Notes: a model not told the origin generated them from the sequence alone. Numbered from the stretch's first letter, positions 1-9,791 are shown. The stretch is DNA of 64,000 bases from Methanocellales archaeon (GCA_028715985.1 JAQUQR010000006.1:33667-97666), one strand, 5' to 3'. Numbers and translations are program-made.

Positions 1-817
1 TTTTCCCTCCTTCTAGCAGTCTATTGGATTGTATAAGATAATCCATTGCAAAGTGAATGCCACTTAACCCTCTACCCTCGATTTTAAGATCCTTGGGTAC
101 CCTTGATCCGCCGGCCAGACAAATGGCCTCAAAGTTTTCCTTGAGTTTAGAAACTTCGTAATCAATGCCAACATCAGTTTTTGTAACGAACTTAATACCT
201 TCCTTTTCCAATATGCCCAGTCTTCTATCGAGAATTTTTTTATCTAGTTTAAAACTTGGAATACCATACCTCAGAATGCCGCCAATCTTCTCATCCTTTT
301 CAAACACGGTTACTTTATGACCCTCCCTGTTAAGTACTGCTGCACACGCTAATCCTGCTGGACCGGATCCTACTACTGCTACAATTTTACCCGTTCTTTT
401 AGTTGGCGGATGCGGTTTGACATAACCCTTTTTGAAAGCTTGTTCCGAAATCGCCAATTCATTTTCTTGTATGGTAACAGGATCATCATTTATTCCTAAA
501 ACGCATGAATATTCGCAAAGTGCAGGACACAGTCGCCCGGTGATTTCAGGAAAAGGGTTTGTGACCTCCAATAAATTATAAGCCCTTTTCCACTGCCCTT
601 TAAACATTAGGTCGTTCCATTCAGGGATATAATTCCCGATTGGGCAACCCCAATTACAAAACGGTGTTCCGCAGTCCATGCAGCGGGAAGCCTGCTCTTT
701 AGATTTTTCAATAGGATGGGGTATTGTGACCTCACCATAGTCCATTATACGTTCACATACAGGCCTATAGGGTGCAGTTTCTCTTTTATGTTTTAAGTAA
801 CCTTTTGGATCACCCAT
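1..817 (-). CDS. gltD: Glutamate synthase small subunit, 3' part missing
   Basis: NADPH-dependent FAD/iron-sulfur subunit that supplies electrons to GltB for glutamate formation. I translated it by hand: it starts at the ATG at 817-815 (MGDPKGYLKHKRETAPYRPV) and stays open to the window edge, giving 272 residues. Visible are the N-terminal cysteine patterns for the Fe-S clusters (RCMDCGTPFCNWGCPIGN, then GRLCPALCEYSC) and the FAD-binding dinucleotide fold VVGSGPAGLACAAVLNREG. The C-terminal NADPH-binding half lies outside the window. It begins 8 bases after the gltB stop, so it is almost certainly co-transcribed with it. A nearby in-frame-looking ATG at 833 meets a stop after seven codons and is not the start. 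Confidence 0.93.
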   Translation of the reverse strand, partial: MGDPKGYLKHKRETAPYRPVCERIMDYGEVTIPHPIEKSKEQASRCMDCGTPFCNWGCPIGNYIPEWNDLMFKGQWKRAYNLLEVTNPFPEITGRLCPALCEYSCVLGINDDPVTIQENELAISEQAFKKGYVKPHPPTKRTGKIVAVVGSGPAGLACAAVLNREGHKVTVFEKDEKIGGILRYGIPSFKLDKKILDRRLGILEKEGIKFVTKTDVGIDYEVSKLKENFEAICLAGGSRVPKDLKIEGRGLSGIHFAMDYLIQSNRLLEGGK

Positions 818-833
818 GGTCTGGATCACCCAT
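806..833. repeat. 12-bp direct duplication at the gltB-gltD junction
   Basis: The 12-base unit tggatcacccat occurs twice, at 806-817 and 822-833, four bases apart. On the minus strand each copy reads ATGGGTGATCCA. The upstream copy contains the gltB stop codon (TGA, 828-826) and the downstream copy contains the gltD start. It looks like a small duplication that created the spacing between the two genes. Confidence 0.8.
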
Positions 834-3800
834 CAGTATACTCCTTTAGATCTAATCTATCTTCTACCTTAATGCCTTCAGTAATTCTTTTGTATTCTAT
901 GGGTATTACTTTAACGAAATGCCTTATTTCACTTTTAAAATTATCCAAAAAATGTTTAGCGAGACTGCTGCCTGTGTATCTGTGATGATTGCTTAAAAGG
1001 GTTTTTATAATATTTTTATCTTCATCACCTGGTGTTTCTAGAATTACCATATCGGTATTGCATCGTAACTTGAATTTTTCATCTTCATCATAAACATAGG
1101 CAATACCGCCTGACATGCCAGCGGCAAAATTTCTTCCGGTTTTTCCTAAAACAAGCACTCTGCCACCTGTCATATATTCGCATCCATGGTCTCCCACACC
1201 TTCTACAACAGCATAAAGTCCAGAATTTCTTATGCAGAATCGCTCTCCAGCGATACCATTTATGTAGGCCTCCCCGTTTATCGCCCCATAAAATGCAGTA
1301 TTTCCGATAAGCACATTCTCTTCTGGTTTATAATCAGAATTTTTAGTAGGGTAGACGATTATCTTTCCACCGAATAGCCCTTTTCCGATGTAATCATTGG
1401 ACATGCCTTCGAGCTCGAAGGTAACGCCTTTTGCAAGAAATGCTCCGAAACTCTGTCCTGCAGTTCCTTCAAATTTACAATGGATTGTATTGGGAGGTAA
1501 GCCACTCTCACCATGGATTTTACAGATTTCACCGCTCAACATAGCCCCAGTTGACCTGTTTGCATTATTTATTTTCATGTGTATCTTTGTTTGTTCTTTT
1601 TCAGTCAGTGCTTTTTTTGAAAGGTGTATGAGTTTCTTATCTAAGACACTGTCTATCCCGTGATCTTGCCTTGTATTACAGCCAACATTATCGCCCACTT
1701 TGGGTTTATGGAGAATTCTTGAATAATCAATCCCCTTGGCTTTCCAGGGAATAATACTTTTATTAACTTTTAATAAATCTGTTCTTCCTACCATCTCCTC
1801 TATTTTCCTTACTCCTAAAGTTGCCATAATTTCTCTAAGTTCGGTTGCTACAAAATTAAAATAGTTAACAACATGATCAGGATTTCCCTTAAATCTATTT
1901 TCAAGTAACTCCTCCTGTGTTGCAATACCTATCGAACAGTTGTTTAAATGGCAATGTCTTAACATTACACAACCCAAAACTATTAGTGCGGCTGTGCAAA
2001 AACCGTATTCTTCAGCCCCGAGCATGGTTGCAATAGCTACGTCTTTTCCGGTTCTCAATTGACCGTCTGTTTGTAGCCGCACTCTGCTTCTTAGGTTATT
2101 TAAAACTAATGTCTGATGCGTTTCTGATAGACCAAGTTCCCAAGGTAGCCCTGCATGTCTTATCGAACTTAAGGGCGATGCTCCTGTGCCCCCATCGCCC
2201 CCTGAAATGAGAATCATATCAGCATGTCCTTTAGCAACACCAGCTGCAATAGTTCCAACGCCAATTTCTGAGACGAGTTTTACACTTATTCTTGCATTAG
2301 GATTAACATTTTTTAAATCGAATATTAATTGTGCTAAATCCTCGATTGAATAGATATCATGATGAGGTGGTGGTGAAATTAAGGTTACCATAGGGGTCGT
2401 ATATCGGGTTTTTGCAATTATAGCGCTTACCTTATGCCCTGGAAGCTGCCCCCCTTCTCCGGGTTTTGCACCCTGCGCGATTTTAATCTGTAATTCATCA
2501 GCATTAATGAGATAATTTGTTGTAACACCAAATCTGCCTGATGCTACCTGCTTTATGGCACTTCTTTCTGAATCACCGTTCGGAAGAGGATTAAATCTGG
2601 ATGGATCCTCACCCCCCTCTCCCGTATTAGACTTAGCACCTAGCCTGTTCATTGCTATAGCTAAAGACCTGTGAGCGGCCCCACTAATCGATCCAAAGCT
2701 CATAGCACCGGTTGCAAACCTTTTTACTATTTCTTCGACAGGTTCAACCTCTTCGATAGGTATAGGAGTAGTTTTCTTGAATTCTAATAAGCTTCTTATA
2801 GTTGTGGGATGCTTGGATTGATCGTCTATCAACTTGGAAAAAACTTTATATTTAGCGTAGTCGCCTTTCCTTGTAGCCTCTTGAAGCGTTGCTATGCTTT
2901 CCGGATTCCAAAGATGAAATTCTCCATCTCTTTTCCATTGATATATCCCTCCTGTAGGGAGGATAGATGAACCCTTTTCTGTATCTGAAAATGCTTTTAT
3001 ATGCCTTTTAATCGTTTCTTCTTGAATTACTTCAAAATCGGCACCACCTATGCGCGATGCAGTACCAGCAAAACATTTATCTATTATGTGATTATCCAGT
3101 CCTAATGCCTCAAATATCTGGGCACCCCGGTAACTTCTTATGGTGGAAATGCCCATTTTTGACAGTATTTTGAGTATGCCTTTATTAATAGCTTTTCTAT
3201 AATTTCTTACAGCCTCATTAATTGATATATTTAGTTCCCCTAGATGGATAAGATGCCGCAGGGCTTCATATGCTAGATAAGGATTTACGCAGTCTGCCCC
3301 ATATCCGAATAAAAGAGCAAAATGGTGAACTTCTCTTGGCTCTGCGCTCTCTATAATTATGCTGATCTGCGTACGCATGGCTTTTTGAACCAGATGATGT
3401 TGCACGCATCCCATTGCCATAAGCGAAGGCAATGCAGCATAATTTTCATTCACTCCTTTATCGCTTAGTATGATGAAAGAGTATTTCTCTTTGATTGCAT
3501 GTTCTGCCTGCTTGCATATACGATCGAGAGCTTTCATAAAAGAGCCCTTTTTGCGTATATCAAAAAGTAAAGATACGGTCTTGGTTTTGAAGCCTTTCCC
3601 GTTTATATGCCTTATCTTATCTAGCTCGCTGTTTGTCAAAATAGGTTCTCTGACATCAAGCTTCATCGCGTGGTCAGGTATCTCTTCTAAAATATTTTTT
3701 TGCGGCCCTATGAAGCTTCTTATGCTCATGACAAAGTCTTCGCGTATAGGATCTATCGCAGGATTCGTTACTTGAGCAAACAGTTGCTTAAAGTAGTTAA

Positions 3801-5358
3801 AAAGGAGTTGCGGTTTACTTGACAAAATAGCATGGGGGGTATCATTACCCATAGACCCAATCGGCTCTTTTCCCGTCTCACCCATAGGTTTTAATAAATA
3901 CGTTAAATCTTCGCGCGTATAACCAAAAATCTTCATCTCGAGAAGAACGTTGTTAATATGGTTTTCAATCTTCTTTTTTCTTTTCAGCTTCGGCAATTCA
4001 TCTAATTCGATTATATGTTTCTTGGTCCATTCACAATAAGGTCTTTCGTGTAATAGGCTTTCTTTGATCTCTTCATCCTTGACTATTTTTTTAAGCTCCG
4101 TATCTATAAAAAACATTTTTCCTGGCTCAAGCCTTCCCGAATAAAGGATTTCATTTGGATTAAGGTCAAGAACACCGACCTCAGATGCCATTACGACCAA
4201 ATCGTTCTTTGTTACGATATATCTTGCTGGTCTTAATCCGTTTCTATCAAGCACTGCACCGATCTGTTTTCCGTTAGTAAATGCGATTGTAGCAGGTCCA
4301 TCCCATGGCTCCATAAGGCACGCATGATATCTAAAAAATTCTTTTAACTTCTCATCTACGAGAGTATATTTGCCCCAAGCCGAAGGTATCAACATTGTCA
4401 TTGCATGTTGCATCGATCTGCCTGACAATGTAAGCAATTCAAATACGTTATCAATAGTTGCTGAATCACTGCCACCAGGGGCGATGACTGGTTTTATCTT
4501 CTCTATGTCTTTTCCGAAATATTTATTTTTAAGAAGCCCCTCTCGTGCCCTCATCCAATTGATATTACCTCTTAATGTGTTTATCTCTCCATTATGGGCG
4601 AGAAATCTAAACGGTTGAGCCAAATCCCAGGTTGGAAACGTATTTGTGCTATAGCGAGAATGCACTAAACAAATAGCACTTTTTATTGCTTCATCTTTAA
4701 GATCAAGGAAGAAATCTTCCAATTGATGAGGCATTAAAAGTCCTTTATACGACATAGTTCGGCTTGAGATATTCGTAATATAAAAGAAAGATTTTTGTTT
4801 AAGTTTGGAGGAATGGATTTCATTTTCTATTTGCTTTCGTATAATATACAGTTTTCTCTCAAACGACAGTTGGCCGCTGATATTTTCACTCTTTCTTATA
4901 AATATTTGCTCAATTATAGGCTCGGTTTCTCGTGCCATCTTGCCTATAAGAGAATCGTCTACAGGAACCTTTCGCCAACCTAAGAGCTCTTGGCCTTCGG
5001 CAGAAATAACTTTTGAAAATATATTTTTACAATAATCACATTCTTTTCTATCCTGTGGTAAGAATATCAATCCCGTTCCATACTCTCCCACATGAGGCAA
5101 ATTAATCTCATTCTCTTTACACTCTTTAAGAAGAAATTCATGAGGAACCTGAATCAAAATGCCGGCGCCATCACCTGTTTTAGGATCTGCGCCAACAGCC
5201 CCCCTGTGCGCAAGATGCTTTAATATCATTAAGCCTTGATCGATAATATTATGGCTTTTTTGGCCATTGATATTACATACGAATCCTACGCCACAGGAAT
5301 CTCGTTCAAACTGCGGGTCATAAAGACCTTGTTTTGCAGGAAAATGTTTATGATTCAT
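826..5358 (-). CDS. gltB: Glutamate synthase large subunit (GOGAT)
   Basis: Transfers the glutamine amide to 2-oxoglutarate to make glutamate. At 1510 residues it has the full bacterial architecture in one chain: an N-terminal class II glutamine amidotransferase domain with the nucleophile cysteine in RDSCGVGF (C22), a central domain, an FMN/3Fe-4S synthase domain (TGEGGEDPSRF, ISGGDGGTGASP and the cysteine run CVMLRHCHLNNCSIG) and a C-terminal GXGXG beta-helix domain (GDHGCEYMTGG). The unprocessed N-terminus precedes Cys22 by about 20 residues, as in enzymes with a propeptide. Many archaea instead encode these domains as separate short proteins, so transfer from bacteria is plausible. Only 5 bases separate it from the oxidoreductase gene upstream. 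It is visibly more AT-rich than the etf genes it follows. Confidence 0.97.
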   Translation of the reverse strand: MNHKHFPAKQGLYDPQFERDSCGVGFVCNINGQKSHNIIDQGLMILKHLAHRGAVGADPKTGDGAGILIQVPHEFLLKECKENEINLPHVGEYGTGLIFLPQDRKECDYCKNIFSKVISAEGQELLGWRKVPVDDSLIGKMARETEPIIEQIFIRKSENISGQLSFERKLYIIRKQIENEIHSSKLKQKSFFYITNISSRTMSYKGLLMPHQLEDFFLDLKDEAIKSAICLVHSRYSTNTFPTWDLAQPFRFLAHNGEINTLRGNINWMRAREGLLKNKYFGKDIEKIKPVIAPGGSDSATIDNVFELLTLSGRSMQHAMTMLIPSAWGKYTLVDEKLKEFFRYHACLMEPWDGPATIAFTNGKQIGAVLDRNGLRPARYIVTKNDLVVMASEVGVLDLNPNEILYSGRLEPGKMFFIDTELKKIVKDEEIKESLLHERPYCEWTKKHIIELDELPKLKRKKKIENHINNVLLEMKIFGYTREDLTYLLKPMGETGKEPIGSMGNDTPHAILSSKPQLLFNYFKQLFAQVTNPAIDPIREDFVMSIRSFIGPQKNILEEIPDHAMKLDVREPILTNSELDKIRHINGKGFKTKTVSLLFDIRKKGSFMKALDRICKQAEHAIKEKYSFIILSDKGVNENYAALPSLMAMGCVQHHLVQKAMRTQISIIIESAEPREVHHFALLFGYGADCVNPYLAYEALRHLIHLGELNISINEAVRNYRKAINKGILKILSKMGISTIRSYRGAQIFEALGLDNHIIDKCFAGTASRIGGADFEVIQEETIKRHIKAFSDTEKGSSILPTGGIYQWKRDGEFHLWNPESIATLQEATRKGDYAKYKVFSKLIDDQSKHPTTIRSLLEFKKTTPIPIEEVEPVEEIVKRFATGAMSFGSISGAAHRSLAIAMNRLGAKSNTGEGGEDPSRFNPLPNGDSERSAIKQVASGRFGVTTNYLINADELQIKIAQGAKPGEGGQLPGHKVSAIIAKTRYTTPMVTLISPPPHHDIYSIEDLAQLIFDLKNVNPNARISVKLVSEIGVGTIAAGVAKGHADMILISGGDGGTGASPLSSIRHAGLPWELGLSETHQTLVLNNLRSRVRLQTDGQLRTGKDVAIATMLGAEEYGFCTAALIVLGCVMLRHCHLNNCSIGIATQEELLENRFKGNPDHVVNYFNFVATELREIMATLGVRKIEEMVGRTDLLKVNKSIIPWKAKGIDYSRILHKPKVGDNVGCNTRQDHGIDSVLDKKLIHLSKKALTEKEQTKIHMKINNANRSTGAMLSGEICKIHGESGLPPNTIHCKFEGTAGQSFGAFLAKGVTFELEGMSNDYIGKGLFGGKIIVYPTKNSDYKPEENVLIGNTAFYGAINGEAYINGIAGERFCIRNSGLYAVVEGVGDHGCEYMTGGRVLVLGKTGRNFAAGMSGGIAYVYDEDEKFKLRCNTDMVILETPGDEDKNIIKTLLSNHHRYTGSSLAKHFLDNFKSEIRHFVKVIPIEYKRITEGIKVEDRLDLKEYTDG

Positions 5359-5363
5359 ACCAG

Positions 5364-7358
5364 TCAGTCCTTTTTCAGCGCTCTGGCTACAATTTCGGCC
5401 AGATCTAACACCTGCACTCTATCGACAGCGTCTTTATCTTTTAGCCCGTCTTCAAACATGGTCATGCAGTACGGACAGCATACGCAAATCGTCTCCAGGT
5501 CTTCATTCAAGGCTTCTTCTACACGCGCCACATTGATATGTTTGCCAATGGCCTCTTCCATCCACATGCGCCCGCCGCCGGCACCGCAGCAAAAAGACTT
5601 ATCGTGATGACGTTCCATCTCGGTTGGTATCTGACCGGTAGCCGAGGCAAAAACTTTGCGCGGGGCTTCGTAGATATTATTATAACGTCCCAGATAGCAG
5701 GAATCGTGAAACACCGCTTTACCCAGGTCATTGGTCCGGTTCAACTCTAGTTTACCCTCTTTGAGTAGATTATTGATTAACTCGGTGTGATGACTGACTT
5801 CCAGTTCGGCACCGTACTGAAGGTAGTCGTTCTTCAAGGTACTGTAGCAGTGCGGACACTGGGTAATAATTTTCTTAACACCTCTTTCAGCAAACATCTT
5901 GATATTCTCTCTAGCTATACGGTCGAAAACGAATTCATTACCCAATCGGCGCAAGCTGTCACCACAACACATTTCATCCTTACCAAGGATGCCCCAGGAA
6001 ATGCCCGCTGCATCCAGAATTTTAGCCACTGCTAAGGTCGTCCGTCGGTTGCGGGCATCAAAAGCACCGGCACAGCCTACGTAAAATAAATATTCGGTCG
6101 TGCCAGCCTCAAACGGCTTGGCATCAATGTCCGTCGCCCATTTGATACGCTCCCCGGGAGCAATGCCCCAGGGATTACTTCGCTGCTCCATATTCTCAAA
6201 AAAGGCTAGCAGCTCTTCCGGGAACTCGGCTTTCATCTCCACTAGATGGCGACGCATATCAACGATCTTGGGCACATGTTCAATAGCTAGCGGGCATACT
6301 TCCATACAAGCGCCACAGGTGGTACATTCCCAGATGACCTCTTCAGATATGCTACCGTCCTGCTCTTGACCGTCGCTTATTAAGGGTAGTATCGGGTCTT
6401 TATTCCTGAGCATTAACGGGCCATTTTTCAGCAGGTTGACCTTAATATCGTGGATGACCCGTTGCGGGTTTAACGGCTTGCTGGTGAAATTAGCCGGGCA
6501 GCAATCAGTACAGCGACCACACTCACTACAGGAATAAGAGTCAAATAAATCCTTCCAGGTAAATTGGTCTACCCGCCCAACGCCGAAGATATTACTCTCT
6601 TTGAACTCTTCCCGAGATTGGGTATTAACCTTGGTGAGACTCTTGAAAAAACAGTTGGGAATGGCGGTAAGAACATGCATGTGGTCGCTGTAAGGCAGGT
6701 AGTTCAGAAGGGAGAGCATCGCTATAGCTTGAATCCACCAGAAAAAGTTGGCATAGCCAACTAGGCTTCCTGCTGAAACGTCCATGAAGAAAATAGAGGC
6801 CACCAAACTGGATATTGGCATGTACCGGGCGGCTTCTACACCCCCCTGAGCAATTTCGCTGGCGTTCATACCGAAAAAGGTAATCATCAGAATGGCGATT
6901 ACTCCCAGAATAACAAAGGCCTCAAGGCTCCGCGCGACTATGTAAGACGGAGGAAAAGCCAGACGACGGATTACTGCAGCACACACTGCCAGGAGAGCAA
7001 ACAACGATACCCAGTCAAAAATAAAGGACAGGGCATGGTACAAACCAGCCGGCAGTAGCGATAGGTCAATGTGATCTGGGAACACCCCGTTAAACAGGAA
7101 CTCGGTAGTTTCAATCAACAAGATCATAAAGCACCAGAAGAGGACAAGGTGGTTTAAACCAAAACGATATCCGTGGGAAACCGTGCATCGCTGAGCAAAA
7201 GCTTGATACAGCATGTTCCCGATACGCTTGCCGATATTACTGAAACGATTGTCTGCCTTGCCCAGGGTCACCAAGCGAAAACGTCGGAAACAACTCCAGC
7301 CAAAAAGCGCTACAGAGGCCACAAAAATGACGGCAAATATCGCGATATTAGGCGGCAT
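5364..7358 (-). CDS. Membrane ETF:quinone oxidoreductase-like Fe-S protein (EMO/HdrD-type)
   Basis: A 664-residue membrane iron-sulfur oxidoreductase. The N-terminal ~230 residues form several hydrophobic helices of the nitrate-reductase-gamma (cytochrome b) type. They are followed by two 4Fe-4S motifs, CSECGRCTDCCPAN and CTTCGACMEVCPLAIEH, and then two CCG domains (YVGCAGAFDARN...CCGDSLRRLG and HDSCYLGRYN...CCGAGGGRMWMEE) like those of HdrD and GlcF. Bacterial proteins of this layout next to etfAB pass electrons between ETF and menaquinone (EMO). Here it starts 3 bases after etfA, so the same job is very likely, with menaquinone or methanophenazine as partner. Direction of flow (fatty-acid or alkane oxidation versus other donors) cannot be told from sequence. 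Its reading frame is more GC-rich than gltB. Confidence 0.88.
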   Translation of the reverse strand: MPPNIAIFAVIFVASVALFGWSCFRRFRLVTLGKADNRFSNIGKRIGNMLYQAFAQRCTVSHGYRFGLNHLVLFWCFMILLIETTEFLFNGVFPDHIDLSLLPAGLYHALSFIFDWVSLFALLAVCAAVIRRLAFPPSYIVARSLEAFVILGVIAILMITFFGMNASEIAQGGVEAARYMPISSLVASIFFMDVSAGSLVGYANFFWWIQAIAMLSLLNYLPYSDHMHVLTAIPNCFFKSLTKVNTQSREEFKESNIFGVGRVDQFTWKDLFDSYSCSECGRCTDCCPANFTSKPLNPQRVIHDIKVNLLKNGPLMLRNKDPILPLISDGQEQDGSISEEVIWECTTCGACMEVCPLAIEHVPKIVDMRRHLVEMKAEFPEELLAFFENMEQRSNPWGIAPGERIKWATDIDAKPFEAGTTEYLFYVGCAGAFDARNRRTTLAVAKILDAAGISWGILGKDEMCCGDSLRRLGNEFVFDRIARENIKMFAERGVKKIITQCPHCYSTLKNDYLQYGAELEVSHHTELINNLLKEGKLELNRTNDLGKAVFHDSCYLGRYNNIYEAPRKVFASATGQIPTEMERHHDKSFCCGAGGGRMWMEEAIGKHINVARVEEALNEDLETICVCCPYCMTMFEDGLKDKDAVDRVQVLDLAEIVARALKKD

Positions 7359-7361
7359 AGT

Positions 7362-8729
7362 TTACTCCCTTTCTGTTGTCAGTAATCCTGCACTACGCAA
7401 TAACTTGCTCTTTTTGGCTTGCAATTCTCTAATACGATTGGTAATGGCTGGAACTATCTTGAAGAGGTCACCCACAATTCCATAAGTAGCTACCTCAAAG
7501 ATGGGTGCATGCTGGTCGGTATTGATGGCGATGATCACATCCGAAGTCTGCATGCCCACCAGGTGCTGAATAGCGCCGCTGATGCCACAGGCAATATAAA
7601 TCTTGGGTCTAACCGTCTTGCCAGTTTGGCCGACCTGACGTTCCACCGGCATCCAGCCTGCCTCAACCGCAGCCCGGGAACAACCGACAACACCACCTAG
7701 TTCGTCAGCCAGTTCTTGCAGGATGTGAAAATTCTCTGGAGCGCACATGCCTCGCCCGCCTGAGACAATTACATCTGCAGCAGCCACATCCACACCCTGT
7801 TTGTCAACTTCAGTTATCTCCAGAACCTTGACCCCAACATCCTCTTCCTTCACCGGTATGGACTCACGGACAATCTTACCCTTGCGGGAACTGTCCTTCT
7901 CTGGCATGGGCATCACATGCGGTCGAACCGTGGCCATCTGCGGACGGTTGCGTTCGGTCAAAATGGTAGCCATGATATTGCCACCAAAGGCAGGACGTGT
8001 CTGCAGCAAAAAACCTCTGTCGTCAATTGCCAGATCGGTGCAATCTGCAGTCAATCCGGTCTTGAGTTGTGTTGCTACGGCCCCGGCTAAATCCCTCCCC
8101 AAGCCGGTGGCACCCACTAGCACAATCTCTGGTTTATACTTTTCAATCAGGTAACAAATGGCTTTGTAATATGGCTCGGTGCGGTAATAGTGAAATACCG
8201 GGTCGTCAATCAGGTATATCTTGGCAGCGCCATAGGCAAATGACTCCTGACAAAGAGCCTCCATCTTGTCGCCAATGACCACAGTGCAAAGCTCAACGCC
8301 CCGGATTTTAGCCAGGTCAGCACCTACACTCAGCAGTTCCCAGGAAACTCCAGCCGGTTTGCCTTCAGCCTGCTCCACAAAGACCCAGACGCCCTTGTAC
8401 TCTTTAATCCTGGCCAGCACCGCCGCTTTCTCGGCACCCACCTCTTCGACTTCGGGGGCATCTACTGCCTCGGCTTGAGCAGCTATCTCAGCGAGAATCT
8501 TCAGCTCCTTTGGAGTATAGTATATTTCAAGAGCGTCAGCCGGGCAAATCTCGAGGCACTTGCGGCAGCCGATACAATTCTCTACAATTATGATTGGCTC
8601 GCCTTTGTCATTCATTTCTATGGCGTCTTTGGGGCAATCAGCCTGGCAACGGGCACCACAGGCGATGCACTTGCCAGGAATGAGTCGAGCTACCCCATGG
8701 GGTTTCTTTATTTTATTCTTCTTTTTCAT
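7362..8729 (-). CDS. etfA: Electron transfer flavoprotein alpha subunit with N-terminal ferredoxin domain
   Basis: FAD-binding alpha subunit of electron transfer flavoprotein, 455 residues. Residues ~15-70 carry a two-cluster ferredoxin module: CIACGARCQADCP and CIGCRKCLEICP. The first motif has three residues, not two, between the second and third cysteine. Then come the ETF alpha N-terminal domain and the C-terminal FAD domain (SGGRGMCAPENF, QVGQTGKTVRPKIYIACGISG, shown as separate motifs within ~325-400). The ferredoxin fusion is typical of anaerobe ETFs that work with membrane Fe-S oxidoreductases rather than with acyl-CoA dehydrogenases of mitochondria-type chains. It lies 39 bases after etfB and 3 before the oxidoreductase gene. 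Confidence 0.95.
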   Translation of the reverse strand: MKKKNKIKKPHGVARLIPGKCIACGARCQADCPKDAIEMNDKGEPIIIVENCIGCRKCLEICPADALEIYYTPKELKILAEIAAQAEAVDAPEVEEVGAEKAAVLARIKEYKGVWVFVEQAEGKPAGVSWELLSVGADLAKIRGVELCTVVIGDKMEALCQESFAYGAAKIYLIDDPVFHYYRTEPYYKAICYLIEKYKPEIVLVGATGLGRDLAGAVATQLKTGLTADCTDLAIDDRGFLLQTRPAFGGNIMATILTERNRPQMATVRPHVMPMPEKDSSRKGKIVRESIPVKEEDVGVKVLEITEVDKQGVDVAAADVIVSGGRGMCAPENFHILQELADELGGVVGCSRAAVEAGWMPVERQVGQTGKTVRPKIYIACGISGAIQHLVGMQTSDVIIAINTDQHAPIFEVATYGIVGDLFKIVPAITNRIRELQAKKSKLLRSAGLLTTERE

Positions 8730-8768
8730 CTATAGACCCTTTATTTATTTAACTTGACTTGATATCAA

Positions 8769-9581
8769 TTATAGATTAAGAAGGTCTTTTTCTATCAGCC
8801 TGTCCAATAATAAATGGGCAGCCTCCTCTGGTTTACTGGTGCCATCGCCTAGTATCTCACCCTTGGCTCTCTCTGGCGAAAAGATTTTGCGTACCTGTGT
8901 AGGCGAACCCTTGAGTCCGATGGTTTCCTCGCTTAGTTCCATCTCTTTGTTGTCCCACAATGTCACCGTGGCACTCTCAGCCATCAGCCGCATTGGCACC
9001 GTAGGATAGCGCGGTTTGTTAATCTCTTGAACCACGGCAATCATCACCGGTAAGGGTGCCTCCACTAGTTCATGTCGACCCTCGAGTTTACGTCTGACCC
9101 TCACCTTTTTAGCTTGCAGGTCTAAATTCTCGATACGGTCTACCAGGGTCAGCTGTGAGTATCCCAGACGGGTGGCGATGCCCGGCCCAACTTGAGCCGT
9201 ATCGCCATCAATGGTTTGCCGACCGCAAAGCACCACCGCCACTTCCTCCTTCTGGTCGAGCCGATTGATGGCCTCAGCCAAAACCATGCTGGTTGCCAAG
9301 GTATCAGCTCCGCCAAAAACGCGGTCGCTCAAAAGTACGGCTTCGCTCGCTCCCAGGGCTAGAGCCTTTCTCAGCGTAACTTCAGTATTGGGAGGACCCA
9401 TCGAAATTACCGCTACCCGAAGCCCGTATTCGTCTTTAAGCCTGAGGCTTTCTTCTAGGGCGTGGGTATCAAACGGATTCATAATAAAAGGCACACCTTC
9501 TCTAATTAGAGTGCCTTTGACTGGGTCAATCTTGACCTGAGTGGTATCTGGTACCTGTTTGACACATGTAACCACTAACAT
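8769..9581 (-). CDS. etfB: Electron transfer flavoprotein beta subunit
   Basis: Beta subunit of the ETF heterodimer, 270 residues. It begins MLVVTCVKQVPDTTQVKID, the usual ETF-beta N-terminus, and contains the nucleotide-binding signature region CGRQTIDGDTAQVGPGIA and the characteristic RRKLEGRHELVEAPLPVM segment. First of the tight etfB-etfA-oxidoreductase set. No acyl-CoA dehydrogenase or other obvious electron donor is adjacent, so the substrate of the ETF is unknown. With etfA it would form a soluble cytoplasmic flavoprotein delivering electrons to the membrane protein encoded downstream. Confidence 0.96.
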   Translation of the reverse strand: MLVVTCVKQVPDTTQVKIDPVKGTLIREGVPFIMNPFDTHALEESLRLKDEYGLRVAVISMGPPNTEVTLRKALALGASEAVLLSDRVFGGADTLATSMVLAEAINRLDQKEEVAVVLCGRQTIDGDTAQVGPGIATRLGYSQLTLVDRIENLDLQAKKVRVRRKLEGRHELVEAPLPVMIAVVQEINKPRYPTVPMRLMAESATVTLWDNKEMELSEETIGLKGSPTQVRKIFSPERAKGEILGDGTSKPEEAAHLLLDRLIEKDLLNL

Positions 9582-9629
9582 CTACTGCATCTCCTCAAAG
9601 GCACAAATAATCCCCTGCTTAACCAATCC

Positions 9630-9791
9630 CTACCACGAAAAATCCAAGATACTGCCATCTATTGACGCTAATCCCAAATTTTCCTTATTTTCGACATCAG
9701 GGTATTTCGATTTATCCCCCAGAATCTTTGCGGCCTTAATTTGGTTGCCAAAAATCCTTTCCAATGTTTTTTCAATAAGAGCCTTGCTCAT
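9630..9791 (-). CDS. Small protein between glnA and etfB, unknown
   Basis: A 53-residue reading frame beginning MSKALIEKTLERIFG and ending in DGSILDFSW. The start at 9791 is favoured because GGAGATGGAGAGT precedes the ATG, a good ribosome-binding site; a longer version would run into the 3' end of glnA. The N-terminal ~25 residues look helical and the rest polar. I recognise no family. Its position on the same strand, 59 bases after glnA and 48 before etfB, suggests it is the leading gene of the etf operon or a linker between glnA and etf. It could also be the remnant of a longer gene. Confidence 0.45.
   Translation of the reverse strand: MSKALIEKTLERIFGNQIKAAKILGDKSKYPDVENKENLGLASIDGSILDFSW

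Noticed and set aside
1186..1663. Plus-strand frames inside gltB
   Set aside because: Antisense shadows of the long gltB frame.
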